Source: Cloeon dipterum (Eukaryota; Arthropoda; Insecta; Ephemeroptera; Baetidae). From it: a stretch of 64,000 bases of DNA. This document shows, one piece after another, positions 43,901 through 56,700 of the stretch (position 1 is the first letter of the stretch; each line of letters begins with the position of its first letter). The stretch spans positions 12,094,545-12,158,544 of the forward strand of contig NC_088790.1 in NCBI RefSeq assembly GCF_949628265.1. The letters run 5' to 3'. The notes beneath the pieces were generated by a model that was given only the letters and a program-made list of their open reading frames with translations, searched no databases and had not been told where the DNA came from. The position numbers and the translations under genes are program-made.

Positions 43901-45460
43901 ATTTGACTCTTCTCGACCTCTTCTTGATTTTGGTGGTGTTCACACTTAACACCCTATTATACTTCACTCATGCTAAAATAAACCTCGTGAATTATAAGAA
44001 CGAGGGGAAACAGATAGTGAATAAATGGTTTTTCTCAGTGGATTAATAATTTAACATTCCATAAACCCTTCTGTTCCAGAGGGAGAAGCCAAGACGAGTA
44101 TATTGATGTGCAGTTGTTGCAATTTAAACTCGAGATTTGGCGATGATAATACATAATATTAAAAAATTATGGAAAATTTCAAAGTTTCACAAAATAAAAT
44201 AAATAACACCTCACTGCAAATATCAATTAAGGTCCACTACTTTAGAAGAAGGCGCCTGATTAAAAAAGAAACACCTACCAGGCGAAAGTGAAAGACCACG
44301 TTTTCTCTCATTTTCGTTGAAATATAAACGAGCGTGAGAAAAGGCTGATGCTAGCGTATTTCCAGTTTCAGAAGCATTACACACCGAAAAGCTTTCAAGA
44401 AGAGTGAAACTTTGGACAAGGAGATTAACTTGTTATACCTCTTCTCGGACGAATCTTGTAATGCGGACGAAACGTCTGAGTGGAAAAGAGAATGAATAAG
44501 CAAAACGCTGATGCGGAACCGTAATAAAAGTTTTTGCTCGCGAGGAGTGAATTAGCGATGTTTGCCCGCGCATGGTTGTGAGTAATTTATTTAGCCTCAG
44601 TGGGATTACCACTTCAAAGGGCGCCGGCGTAATGCGTTTTCCAGCTCCACTGGCGGCGTGGCATAATCCAGCGCGTGACCTGCTTGCTTGAGCCATAAAT
44701 ATCGGCTGATTAAGCAATCAAGCCGTCCCCGGAGGAAAACTCGCGCCGCAGATTCAATTCACCTGCCCGGACAGAATGAAAAACACTCGCAGAGACTTTT
44801 CCGCCGCCGCAGCCACTACCGCCGCCAAGATTGGATTCGGGTGGAAAAAGCTGCGCAATTGAAGCCAGACTTCGTTATTGACAATGCGCGGAGAGTGAGG
44901 AAAAGTTTGTGGACCCGACGAGGGAATTTTTCAGGAGTCAGATCAATCAATCCATTCAATTAAACGGGGGAAGAAAAACTTTCCTTTCTGAAATATTTCT
45001 GTAGAACATCCTGAATGATATCAGCTGTACTTTTGAAGGATGAAACAGGAAATGGAGATTTAGCTCTAACTGCTACTTCCCAGATTGTTATTTAATTTTA
45101 AAATGAAGAGCAAACTATCACGAGAATTGATCTCAAGATTGTGGAACCAACTACCTCAAAGAACTGTCATGAAACCAATATGAAGTGAAAAATGGCTTCT
45201 TTCCTTGGATTGATTAGTTTTCGATACTTTTTGCTATGTAACATTTGATCCAACACAAACCGATAATTCGTCTGGACTGGCTAGTTTTGCTGTGTCATAA
45301 ACGTTTTTTTGTAATATAGAGGTAAAAATATAATGGGTGTCTTGTAAAAATAAATATTTAAACATTTTAACCTTCTAAAATCAGACCAATTCCATTCTCA
45401 TTCCAACACTTTTGATCATAATTTTATTCAAGTTGATATTGTGGCGCCTTCCCGCAGCAA
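34968..45460. other. Large noncoding stretch, part 3
   Basis: AT-rich DNA with CpG-containing islands near 36640-37010, 38460-38700, 39340-39560, 40800-40980, 41620-41820, 43210-43640 and 44680-44850. No recognised protein domain. A 15-mer CCATACATCCCCACA near 35147 recurs near 53490. Confidence 0.4.
35398..35640 (-). CDS. Hypothetical 80-codon open frame
   Basis: The frame begins MARSLGAGQLSVDLFHYGW after GGGACA-ATG and ends QITSPGYIPRD. It is polar, Lys/Arg/Asp-rich in the middle and sits in a GC-richer patch. ITSPGY recalls the opening of CUB domains, but the frame stops five codons later, so that is not evidence enough. It could be a small protein, a lone exon or chance. I do not recognise a family. 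Confidence 0.2.
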   Translation of the reverse strand: MARSLGAGQLSVDLFHYGWRPGVGRKDTHAHSYTPQEETKKPTDSLVKRFSLKTRRADNGSDKGDGLRMQITSPGYIPRD

Positions 45461-45539
45461 TTAGTTTGCATTAAGCCCGCATCGCCAAGTGGCAGTGTAA
45501 AGGTGCAATAAGCGCTGCACCCTGACTGCACCTTTCACC
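45461..45539 (-). repeat. Dispersed ~80-bp repeat, copy 2 (inverted)
   Basis: Reverse-complement relative of 34888-34967. Shared blocks include TTATTGCAC, CTTTACACTGCCAC, TGGCGAT and TTAATGCAAACTA. The hairpin arm differs (GTGCAG instead of GTGCAAT). Confidence 0.75.
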
Positions 45540-48500
45540 TCACACGACAGAAGTTGAAACGAATAAATGTTCTCTACGGCCTGGATCGAGATTTCGTGCG
45601 ATAAAATGTTATAAATTATTTAATGTAATTGAGATTGTAATTTTATGTGGTATTTCTCGGTCTTAATGATACTTAAAATGCCACGTTTCCGCAATAAACA
45701 AGACGAAGAGTATTAAAAAGGATGCATTTCTGTCCTCGATCCCCACAATAGCGATTATAAATAAAGAGTTGCAGTATTTTTGTGTTTGTGTCACTTTCTG
45801 ATTAAACGATATTCTATTCTGCAGAGTGGTAGCAGTTAATTCTCCTCGAATGCAGCGAAATGGTGCGACAGAATCCGATAAAAAGCGAAAACAGGTGCTG
45901 CAAATGCATATGACCCCATTCCCAGCGTTTATTGCCAATTCCAGATGCACCGAGCGGCAGCACCACCATTCTTCTGCGAAGTGAGACCTACCGTTCGGTG
46001 CAGGTAATAATTTTCCAGTCGGTCAGTGGGGAAAAGCGCACGGTGCGATTTTCCCTGCTGCTTCAGTGGGATTACTCAAGGGCAAACAAAGCTGATGGAT
46101 TTGATTGGGGATCAATGCGGTGTGAGTCAAGAGTGTAATTGAAAATTCCGCACTTGATGGGAGAGTTGAGCAGGCAATCAAAATTTTAAGCCGTTTCCTG
46201 GAGAGCGGAGAAAGTCTCTCAGGTGAGAACGGCGGCGCGGCAATAATTCTCCGGCTCGCCTGTAATATCCGCTGGAGAACGCCTGCAGCATCGAATGCTA
46301 GGCAATTTGTTGGACCCACGCGTCATGCCGGCTGCCTACCCACCGAAAACCAATTCTCTGACCTGGGATAGACAATAAACATTCGCTTGATATGTGTGTT
46401 TTGCCTTAAAATAACAAGTTCTAGGAATGGTCTGTATCGTGTTGTGTTCTTGCTTTTTATTTCTTCCTCAAATGCAAGGAAAAAATCGACTGCAGGAGCC
46501 TGGGGTGGTTCTGGCTCATTTCACATTCACAAAGCACCAACCTTCTCTACTATTAATGATGCGCCACATGACCCATGGAACTCGATCGGGATTCACAAGA
46601 AATTCGAACTATTAAGATAATGTAAGGAGGATAGATGAGTAGAGCATACCTAATTAACCGGAAAAATTACGTATTTTTTCAACTAATCCGCTTATCGATG
46701 CTATTTTCGTCACTCTTGAAATGGGTTCAATTTTGGCTGTCTCATTATCTAGGAGATAATTGTCAAATATGCGGTGTAAATTTACGAGACCCACAAATCA
46801 CAATTGAAAATTCTTTTTTCATTTAACCGTTAGCTGTGGGGAAACGAGAGATAAATATCATTCAGTAATTAAGTTAATGAACAATCAACCAATTTAAAGA
46901 GGATTGATACTGCAAAATCCTGGAAAATACTTGTCTTTCAGGAATAAAATGGTTTAAAAATGATTCTTGCGTTGATGGCTACTTTTTAAATTAATTAATA
47001 AATCTTCTTCTTTTTTAGCTTACCTGAAATATTGGCATTTCTTAATTATTTCACAATTAACCGTAAATAGTAATTTTCCACAATCAGATGTACAAGAAAA
47101 TATCTCTCCATGTTACGTCATCTCAGCCCACATTGTTGTCTACCTGGTTCAAATGGAAGAGAATATGTAGCTCACGGTAATTTCGTGGTACTTTCGTTTG
47201 GAATTGTCAAAATGAAATTCGGGCTTTATTGAAAGAAAATACTCAAATCACAGTAGTTGTTGCTCATTTAGCGATTCCAGTGGCCACCGAAAAATAATGA
47301 ACAAAAATAGACTTTTCGCTATTTCTTACAATTTTCTACGTTCTTAGTCATACGTTAGCAATTATGACTACACGATATACTTCTTTTCATCCACTTCAGG
47401 CTGTTTTCTTTGATGTATGTTACGATAGAAAGCGTATAGCTCTTGGCTAACAAATGGATTGATTGGCCATAAAATGAAAGTGGGTCTGCCGTCTCTTGTC
47501 TCCACAATACGTGGGTTCTTTCCAATACGGTGATAGGAATATCAACAATTTGATGAAATACGCGGATTGAGCGCCGAGTGGAAAAATTGCAAGGACGCGT
47601 AGCCTGAAGCTAATTCCTTTGTGGCTCGCCGGCTTATTCTTCTGGGCCTTTCTTTGTTGTTTGCGTCTCGCAATAGCCCGGCTGACCTTTTATGATTGAA
47701 TTGCGAGCCAATGCGAGCGAGGGGCGAATGAACCAACCGGCGCGGGTGATACAGAAAGAATGCCGGATCGTGCCTGGAAACGGTAAAGACCACGGAGGAA
47801 TCTGCGATCGTAAAAGCAGCTGCGGCAGTAAAATCTTCTCCGAGATGCACCCTTTCTGCATTCGAATTAAACGCTTCCTGCCCTTGAATGCAAATCGCAA
47901 CATCTTGTGAATTTTTATTTGACCTCCTCCTCAAGGCCTCTGGTTTATTGCTCTCTTTTGCGATTTGTTTTTGGCAGAGATATTCGCTCGATGAGCAACA
48001 AAACTGCCATGATGCCTTCATTTTCATTTGGAATTTCGTAGTCAGTTCACGCTTGCGCTGCTCAGACAAATTATTGCCAATACTGATCTTCATGAAGGAG
48101 ATTATTTCCTAGGGGAGCTATAAAAAGAGCGTGTTAATAATACTTAAATATTTTTGTTGCTGTCATCATGGACGGAGAAGATAAATCACAATCGCAGAAA
48201 TATTAATGTTTGTAGTTTTATTACTAATTGTACTTCGTATTTTTATTTGCTTGACTGCTGTTCTTATTATAGTTTGTAAGTTTTGGACTGACGATGCTCT
48301 GTTTCCGGATTTAATTTTGCTTGTGCATAAGCAGACAATAAATATGATATGCTAGAAAATAAAACCAGATCAGTCAGGATATTGTGGTTAAACCAATCAA
48401 AATATTATTTGAGAAAATGGAAATAATACACTTATTCAGAGTACATGGATATAAAGCACAGTATTTTTGAAGGAAAACGAAATTCTCTTCGAACGAAGAG

Positions 48501-51500
48501 AATTTCGTTTTAATTGTATGAATATGTGATCTATCTAGACAATTGGTACAGTTTTATTAAAAAAACTCGCGATTGGCTGGCAAAAATTTCTCAACTCAGA
48601 AGAATTGGAAATTGAACTGGAAAATCAGATTAAAACTTGAAAAATAGTTTTATAAATTTCAAAACTAAACTACCGATGTTAAATAAAAACAACTATTCCT
48701 GTTTTAGCAGTATTAAATAAATCCCTAAGAGATTATTTACTCACTGAATGAGAAATGTCTTTTGAAAATGAACAACGCAAGCCTGAAAAACTGAGATTTG
48801 CACTGTCGGGATGATGTGCAAGCGATCATCGGATCCTGTTTTCCCCCGAGTATAGAAGAAGTGTGTCGGGATTGCAGATGATGAAAGTGTAATTCACATT
48901 TACTGCTGCGAGTATTGTGTTGTCTGCATTGCGCATCATTAAGGCGTTCTCGCTACTCTTGCTTCGAATTGCTGCAGAATTGAGCGAGCGAGAGAATGTT
49001 TGTGTGTGTGTATAATAGCAGGGGTTTTGTGTGCGAATAGAAACACACAGTGCCGTAAAAACAAACGTGCCGCTCTCGCTACGTACCTTGATGAATGTGC
49101 CCTCGGAGGGAACTGGAGCAGGTGCCGGCCCTCGGCACTGGTCCTGCAGGGATTGCGGTCCGCATTCCGCTTTCGTTGCATCTTATCGTCCGAGCGAATA
49201 AAATTTTACGTCGATTCTCGCAAGTTGTGCGGAGGTGAATAGACCTTTGTTCCCTCGGCCGCACTCGCCGGAAATTGCCGTTGAAAACAATGTCTTATTT
49301 TGCATAATAAAGAGATAAATAAATCATCTTTATTAGTTCCACTTTCTAATTTCCGCATTCTGTCAAAAGAAGAAAATAATTGCAAATAGGAATGTGTGCT
49401 TTGAAATTGAGTGTTTAAGGATAGTGAGAATAGTAATTTTAGAAATGCATTCAATTCCGATCCTAATGATTGATGTTAAAGATGAAATTAACTTGTTTCA
49501 AAATAATGGGAAATGACTCTTCGAATTTTAAAAATTTACCACTTAGATTTTTTTCCAAATTTCTCAAAAATTAGTTTCCTATATAATTATATATTCTTTG
49601 CTTGTTTCCAATTCCTCGTGTGACTATTTATTAAACGTTGTGCGAATAACGAGGTAAATTTCCCTTTCGGAGAAATAAATGATGATTTTCAAAAAGGAGA
49701 TGACTAATCATTTGATTAAAACGCAAACTTTGGAGCTGATTTTATCAGAAAGTTAAACGGCAACCTGGGAAAATTTTAGCTTTTTCACAATTTTCAGAGA
49801 TAAAGGTAAAATTTAATTTTCAGATTATTTCCACCCTAACGTTTTCAAGTTCGGTATGAAGAAAAGAAGCGTCAATCTCCAGTTTGACAAGATTAATTTA
49901 TCAAGTTAGAACCTTTGCTCGGTGATTTTAAAATAAACAATTTCCCCCGTTTTAGTTAACACACAGCTGTCGGAGAGGTAAAATCTGTTGAGTGGCCGTC
50001 AAGCAGACGGAAAGGAAATTAGAAATTAGGCGCGCGAAGAAAGTTAGTTTTCCAAACTCATCTCCAGATTTCGACTCGTGGGAAAAACGCGCTCGCTCAC
50101 AAGCTCCGCAGGTAATTAACGGCTGCAGCTTTCGCAATTAGAGCCGCGGCCGCAAACTCTCGCCCGAGGTGCAGCTCACCATCAGGCATTGTGTGCTGGC
50201 GGCAGCGGCCGCCGCCTGAGGGGAAACGCTAGTTTAATTGAGTCGGCAATCGATGCCTCGAGTGGCTCATTAACTCGCATTGGTGCAGCGACCGGGAAAA
50301 TCAGTGCACGCATTCAGCTGGCGTACTTGTCTTTTCTGTGCACCGCACAATACACGGCAATTTACAGTTCGCAATCGCACAATCGATAGCGCAGAGTGCA
50401 AAGACCCCAACTAGACAGCTCATGAAAAATCGACAAAATTGTCCAATTTTTTTGCGACAGTTTGAAACTTGTGTTTATGCTGGTGAAAATAAAAAGAATG
50501 TTTTTCTCATGAAATAGAGGGTGCACTGGATACGCCGAAATAAGTGATTAACTCTTTAAATCAACATGGGCAGTCTTGTTTTTCATTTTACTTGCGAAAA
50601 CATAATTTATTTTGAAATTAATGATTATGTATTAAAAGGTCTGCTTCATGAGAAGCTGGTCGTAAAAAAATTCTAGTCAATACTAGCTCAAAATCACAGA
50701 CAAACTATTCAGGAATAAGTAGACTAAAACTACACAAGAAAATAGCTTCATTTGAATTGCTCTGCTCCACTTACTTAGTCAATTGTAGAAAACGATCGGC
50801 ACCAATTTGCATATTAATTAATGAGAGCTCTCAATTACAAGATGGGTGGAAATTCCGTGAACCTCGTCACCCACCTTTCAAATAAGAAATCACAATTAGA
50901 ATTTTGCTGGAATAATGGAATCTTTCTAAATAATACGGTAAAATTTAATAATAACAGTCATGAGCCATATAAATTAGCTGAAGTTGCTATGGATAATGGA
51001 GGATTATGAAAATTTGCAAAAAGGATCGAGAGTTAATTTTTAGGGAATTCATTGATTGGAGTCGCCTTGAGACCGTTCATTTAGAATTCGTTGGTATTTC
51101 TTCCACGATTTCAACTTTTAAACCTGATACTGTGCATTTTTGGCGTTACAGACTTCATTTGATGAGCTTAAAAGCAAAACGTGGTTGAAATGATAGCAAA
51201 GATGTTTGTCTTGTTCGCGAAAATTGAACTTGGACCATGACACGCCAACGGTTAATGGCTAGAACACAAATGACTATCTTTCTTGGGGATATAACCATTA
51301 AGTTTTTCTATCAAGAAATTGATTGTCTTGCAAAAGATAGTTAAAATTTCGGTCAGGCTATTCTACAATTTTGTAGAAGTCCAACTCCTTCAGACAATTC
51401 CCAGGGTGTACAGATCAAAATTGTGTTTGTTTAAATTAAGAAAAAAGCACATAATCTGACTTTATTACTGAAGAAGTGTATTTGCATAATTTTAACGGAG

Positions 51501-53480
51501 ATGTGCTCTCGCCACAATGCTCTCGCTATATTAGATAAATTAATTTCACTGAAAAATGGAACAACTTGTTTGTCACTCTTGAATTATATTATGTGACTAA
51601 GTAAATAACAAATTCTGACAAACTTGATTCCAAGTGCAAAAACAGAACTCATTCGTTTGAAAAAGAAGTGTTGTGACAAATTAAATGAAGCGAACCATTT
51701 GAAGGCCACATCCGTAGATGGAGCGTGAAACCTCAAGCGAGCGCTGAACTGAAATCCAATCGGGAAAAGAGCAAACTCGCACCGTTCTTGTTGGTATTAT
51801 GGCTGCGAGAGCTGACTTTTGATAAGTGGCCGAGTTTGCTGCGCAATACGTCAAATATTTAGCAACAGGTCTTTTTTCTCCCTCGGCGTTCCTTTATTCT
51901 CTGTTCGTTCACGTACAGCACACCCTCGTCGGTGCTTTTTCTTGCTTCCTCACGCGGTTCAAATACATTCTCGTTTCGGCGAACGAACGAGCGAAACGAG
52001 AATGTGGCGCACGTGCTGTCCGTCGGTGCGAAAGAGAGCCCACTGCTTTGAATTCGTGCACGAGCAAAAGAACCATCAGGAAAAATGCCCGCTGTGTGCG
52101 AGCGTGCGCGGCGGTCGCAACACACGAAATTCATGAAATAGCAATTTTGCTGATTGCGGGCAGCAAACGCGGTTCATTTGTTCATATCTGCAGGCGTATG
52201 GAGAGTAATTATTTCAAATTGATGTGTATTTTTTATTGCTCCACGTTTTGTAGAGCTATTCTGCAATTGTTTTCTGTCAAGTTAAATTTTAATTGATAAA
52301 CAGATTTGAATTATATATATACTTGTTTATTGTTGCTAGTCAATGCAAATACATTTAAAGAGTGAAGCAAGAAAAGAAAACAATGCTAGCATTAATATGC
52401 AAAACTGATCAATTATATACAATAATATGGGAAATATCGGCAATACCTCTTAAAATGTGTTTACATTTACAGAGTTTAATGCTTCAAAATTTTTCTTAGT
52501 GTCTAATTAATTAGTTTATTTTCTGAACCATATAAATTAATGGTAATAAAAAATTTAAAAATGCACAAGCGGTCAAGTCGTTGAAATGTCGGCAAATCAA
52601 AAGATAGTCGAGTCGTACACGATCTATATATTTTGCAGCCTAAATAAAGTGCTAGATTTTGTGCCTGATTACATTTTATCTCTTTAGCCTTCGATAAGGG
52701 TTAAAAATTCCTACAGCATACATATGAAAATTTCGATTAATTAATTACCAGGATTTTATCGTTTGGGTCGTTTACATTTTTGCTTAATTGCTCATTGAAA
52801 ATTCAATTTGCATCGAACCGCGCTGCGTTCGTTCCGCACACAAAACAAATTTAATTAAAAGCACGCATGACGAATTTTCACAACTTCTGGTCCATGGCGC
52901 TGGGGCGCAAAATGAATTCGACACAATATAACAACAATAATTGCAAAAGCGTCGCCGGGATGCTTTGCGTTGACAGTTCTCAGTAATTTGATATGTGTAT
53001 AATATGCGTCGCTGACAGCGGAATAGTTAATCAGTGCAGTGCCGCGTGAATTAGTAATCTGCGCGCGCTGCTGTGCCGATTATTTATTCAGTTTGACATC
53101 AAACGGAAACGTTGCCAATAATGAGCCTTTGTGCTGCGGAAACCAGCAACATGGCCTGCTTTGCTTGTTGTGTGTTGTCACTGCGGCGAAACGCGAAACG
53201 CGAAACGCTGGCTCAGCTGCTCACCGTTCAAGCAGTGCATTGGCGGTCCGTAACTTGGCTTCGGTGGTGCACACACAGAAGGAATTATTTGCTGGTTGTG
53301 GAGGTGCGGAAGGCAGATCTCAATCGCAAATGAGCAGAGAAGGTCCAATTATACAAGCGGATTCGAAACGATGGAAACTGACAGTTTAATTAGATCAAGC
53401 ATTCGATTAGATCTTACCTTCAGTATAGGAATGGGTTCTTATTATTAGATTCAAAAGTATTTAGTTGCATATAAGCAGAG
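45540..53480. other. Large noncoding stretch, part 4
   Basis: AT-rich DNA with islands near 47570-47900, 49050-49270, 50090-50400, 51700-52130 and 53030-53340. A 183-codon frame at 47542-48093 (minus) is the longest here but resembles no family. A perfect palindrome at 48474-48511 is listed separately. Confidence 0.4.
48474..48511. repeat. Perfect 38-bp palindrome (18-bp arms, 2-bp centre)
   Basis: The left arm AAAACGAAATTCTCTTCG is followed by AA and its exact complement. It could extrude as a cruciform or form an RNA hairpin. Confidence 0.95.
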
Positions 53481-53530
53481 TAACTATGCACCATACATCC
53501 CCACATTCAGAACAACAGCAACAAAAATAG

Positions 53531-53591
<61 letters not shown>

Positions 53592-53720
53592 AAACGGAAA
53601 TAAACATAATAAAAAATATTATTTATTAAAGATAAATATTATGATCCTATGGTGGATAATATCATGTTTTTTAATGTTTTTACCTGTTATGGAGAAATAA
53701 ACAGAATTGAATTGAATTGT
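53481..53720 (+). mobile_element. Possible 3' end of a non-LTR retrotransposon
   Basis: A-rich DNA, a (TA)n run, then GGAGAAATAAACAG followed by three ATTGA units (near 53704-53719). Short tandem tails like this are typical of CR1/jockey/RTE-type 3' ends. No reverse transcriptase remains. Confidence 0.35.
53533..53588 (+). repeat. (TA)n microsatellite
   Basis: About 56 bp of TA repeats inside the probable retrotransposon tail. Confidence 0.95.
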
Positions 53721-56700
53721 AACATGTTCTCTTATTGGACACCAGTGCTTTGCCAACCTACAAAATAAAATCCAAACTGCAAAGGATATTGAAACACCGG
53801 CTGTTGAAAGCTATTGACGATTGCAATCATTGTTAAAGCACTTAAAAATAATGCATGCGCAAAGATTTCTTTTCCCTCACTTCTCTTTAGGACATAATTT
53901 CTCCTTAAAAATCAAAATCTCAAAATTAGAATACTTTCTAAGTAATTTAAAAATTAAATAAATTATGAATTTCTACATGATTTTCTACTAAAAAATATTG
54001 TTTTAATTCAATTTGTAAGAAAATAACTCTACGCATTATTCGCCAATGTGAATTAGTATTTCAAACTTTAACCAAATCTGAAATCTTAATGAATGCCCTT
54101 CTCTTTCCACTCCTTGAATGGCACAAACTTTTCGCCTCAGCGCTCAATGCCCCGAAGCCCTATGGTGGAGCGGAGTTTTTAATAATTCCTGTGCTTAATT
54201 AAACTAAGTTGGTTCTTCAGAGCACAAAAGCAAGGCGAAAAATTGAATTAATATCCGAGCAGCAGAGGAAAACACAAAGCCTTGCGCTCTTTTTCATCAT
54301 CCTCTCGTCTCTGAATGTGTATTTTCACTGCACAGAAGCAATTGCAAGTGGCCGGAGAACTAAATTCGGCGAGAAAGAAAGTGACGAGAGAGTAACTTCT
54401 TTTCAAACTTCTGCTCTCTTGGCCAATTTGGCTGGCGGGCTTGCTCGAAAATGAAAAGAGGAACAGTCTGCTCTTTCTTCCTGTTCATCTTGCGGCTTCT
54501 GATTGGGGGGCTTGTCACCGAAATCTCTAATATTCCTTGGGCGGAGCTACGCTTCCTTTTTCTTTTTTAATTTAAAAACTGCAGCGAATATGGTATAAAA
54601 AGTTGAGGAGCTTAGGATAAAATACTTTTTTTGCAGGTGGAACAGGTGGAAAAAATGGTTGTGAAATAAAGCAGGACTGCTATGCCATTAAGGAAAAAAG
54701 AATTTGAGCGAATGTTGTCGAACGCATAATTTGGCTTGTGTCATGCAAAATCGATGAAATCCACACCAGTTATCATTAGCGTGCAACATGAGAAACTGTG
54801 GAAAAACATTCGCTATTTTTTTCGGTATTTTTTTTGGAGAGTTTTAGGATTGCAATCCCTCATCTGCTATTTATACGATTTCAAAAATAAAACATGCATT
54901 GGAATACTCTCACCAAACCTGATTGAATGAACACCAAATTGTAGGTCTTCATAGGCAAAGTTTATGAAATTTTAGGTTGTTTTTCCTCTTCTTAGATCTA
55001 AAATAAGGAATTCCTAACAGACTTACAAATTTGTTTGAAAAGTTGCATAAGATTTCTTATTTTTACGGTTTTGAAAATTTCCAGCTCTGAAAAAAATGAA
55101 TATTTGTTGGGGTTTTATCGTTCTCCATCAAACTTTATATTAAATAGAAAAATGGGAACAATTTCCATGCCAAAAAGATTTAAATTTAGGCATTGTGCTG
55201 ACGGATAATCTGGGCATAGAGTTGTGTTTAAAGTTTGCAGCAAACAATCTACCGGCAATTTTTTCCTCCCTGATAATGTAACATTGAAACGGAACGCTTA
55301 AAATTAGACAAATTAGGTGTTTTACCTGCTCATTAGTGTGGTTTGCTTCCTAATCTTAAGAATGCTGAGTTTAATAATTTTTATTCAAACCTCTTGTCCA
55401 CTAACAATTACGCTGGCAATTAAATAAAACCCTCTAAGCCGTGTCAGTTCATAAAAAATACTAAATTGTTATGTCTAAAGACATAAAGGTTATTTTCTTT
55501 CCTGTCTTTTCTTTAATTGGAATTTTCTGAATTTGATTCTTTATCACAACCTCTTTTTATTTTAACTCTTAATTCATATTACCTTTTGCATTTCCCGAAA
55601 CCTTTTAAGAAAAAATAATTTAGAGAATTATATAATAATTCAAAATTTGTCATTTCAAATTAAAATTACGAAAATTCTTCCCAATTATTGATCATAATCC
55701 AGACTTGAGAAATCGAAAAGAGGGAAGCTAACAAATCAATCAAATCCAAAATATAGTATCGTTATATTGGTTCCGTTCCGGTGCCGAGCGTCTTTAGGAG
55801 AGTTTAAGCAGGAAAAGTAGTACAGTTCGCTTGGTTGGGTCCCCTTTATGAGTCGACAGGTCATTCAGCGGCGGCTGTTAAGCGGATTTGGCCTGGCTGT
55901 ATGTATAATATTATATTATTGTGTGCAACTGTGTGTGTATAGTGTACGCTGAGTCACATCTCGCACATAGAGAGGCTGGCAGCCAGGCCTCGCGAGCACC
56001 GAGAGGGCCAATATTGACCCAGAAGCGGCGCGCTGCCGGAGCCGACTTCACATAAATAGCAGCGACGTGCGCCCGCTCGCTCCGTTTGTCCGCCTGCCAA
56101 CGCGAGCCGGACGACACGCCCACCGCCAAATTGCATTCGACTCATCGCGTTGATTTAAGCAAGTGCGACTCGTGTCTGTGCCGATTGCACCTCCGGGTGT
56201 CGAGTGCGCACCGATTCCTCCCATCGATTTGAGTGTGGCGACTGGCGACCCACTGCCCGGAAAATTGATACTTAACGCTCACCCGTCGTCGGCTTTTAGC
56301 TGACGTTTTTTCTCAATTATTATTATTTTCTCAATTAATCTCTCGGTTATTTATGAATTTTTTGTCTTTTTGCCTCACTAAAATCGTCTTTCTACTCGAT
56401 ATAATTTAATTACATTAATTTGTTTAGTTTAACTAAAATATTTTAACATTAAATAAAACATCTAAATTTACCATATAGACGCTTTCACTTAATTTATATT
56501 TAAGTACACTGTATCATATATTTTTTTGTTAAACAATTTAATATGTTGAAATAAAACTCTTTATTTAGTTGTTTTAATAGTAAATTAGATACAAAAAATG
56601 TTAGTTTGTAATTTTTTTTAATATATTCCCATATATTTTTGACTGCGATTCCAAAAAACTTAGACGAAAAATATTCTGCTAATCCTTCTTCAAAAAATGC

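Noticed and set aside
51819..52296. 105- and 156-codon frames
   Set aside because: Composition looks random, frames overlap one another on both strands and no domain is recognisable; likely chance in a GC-richer island.
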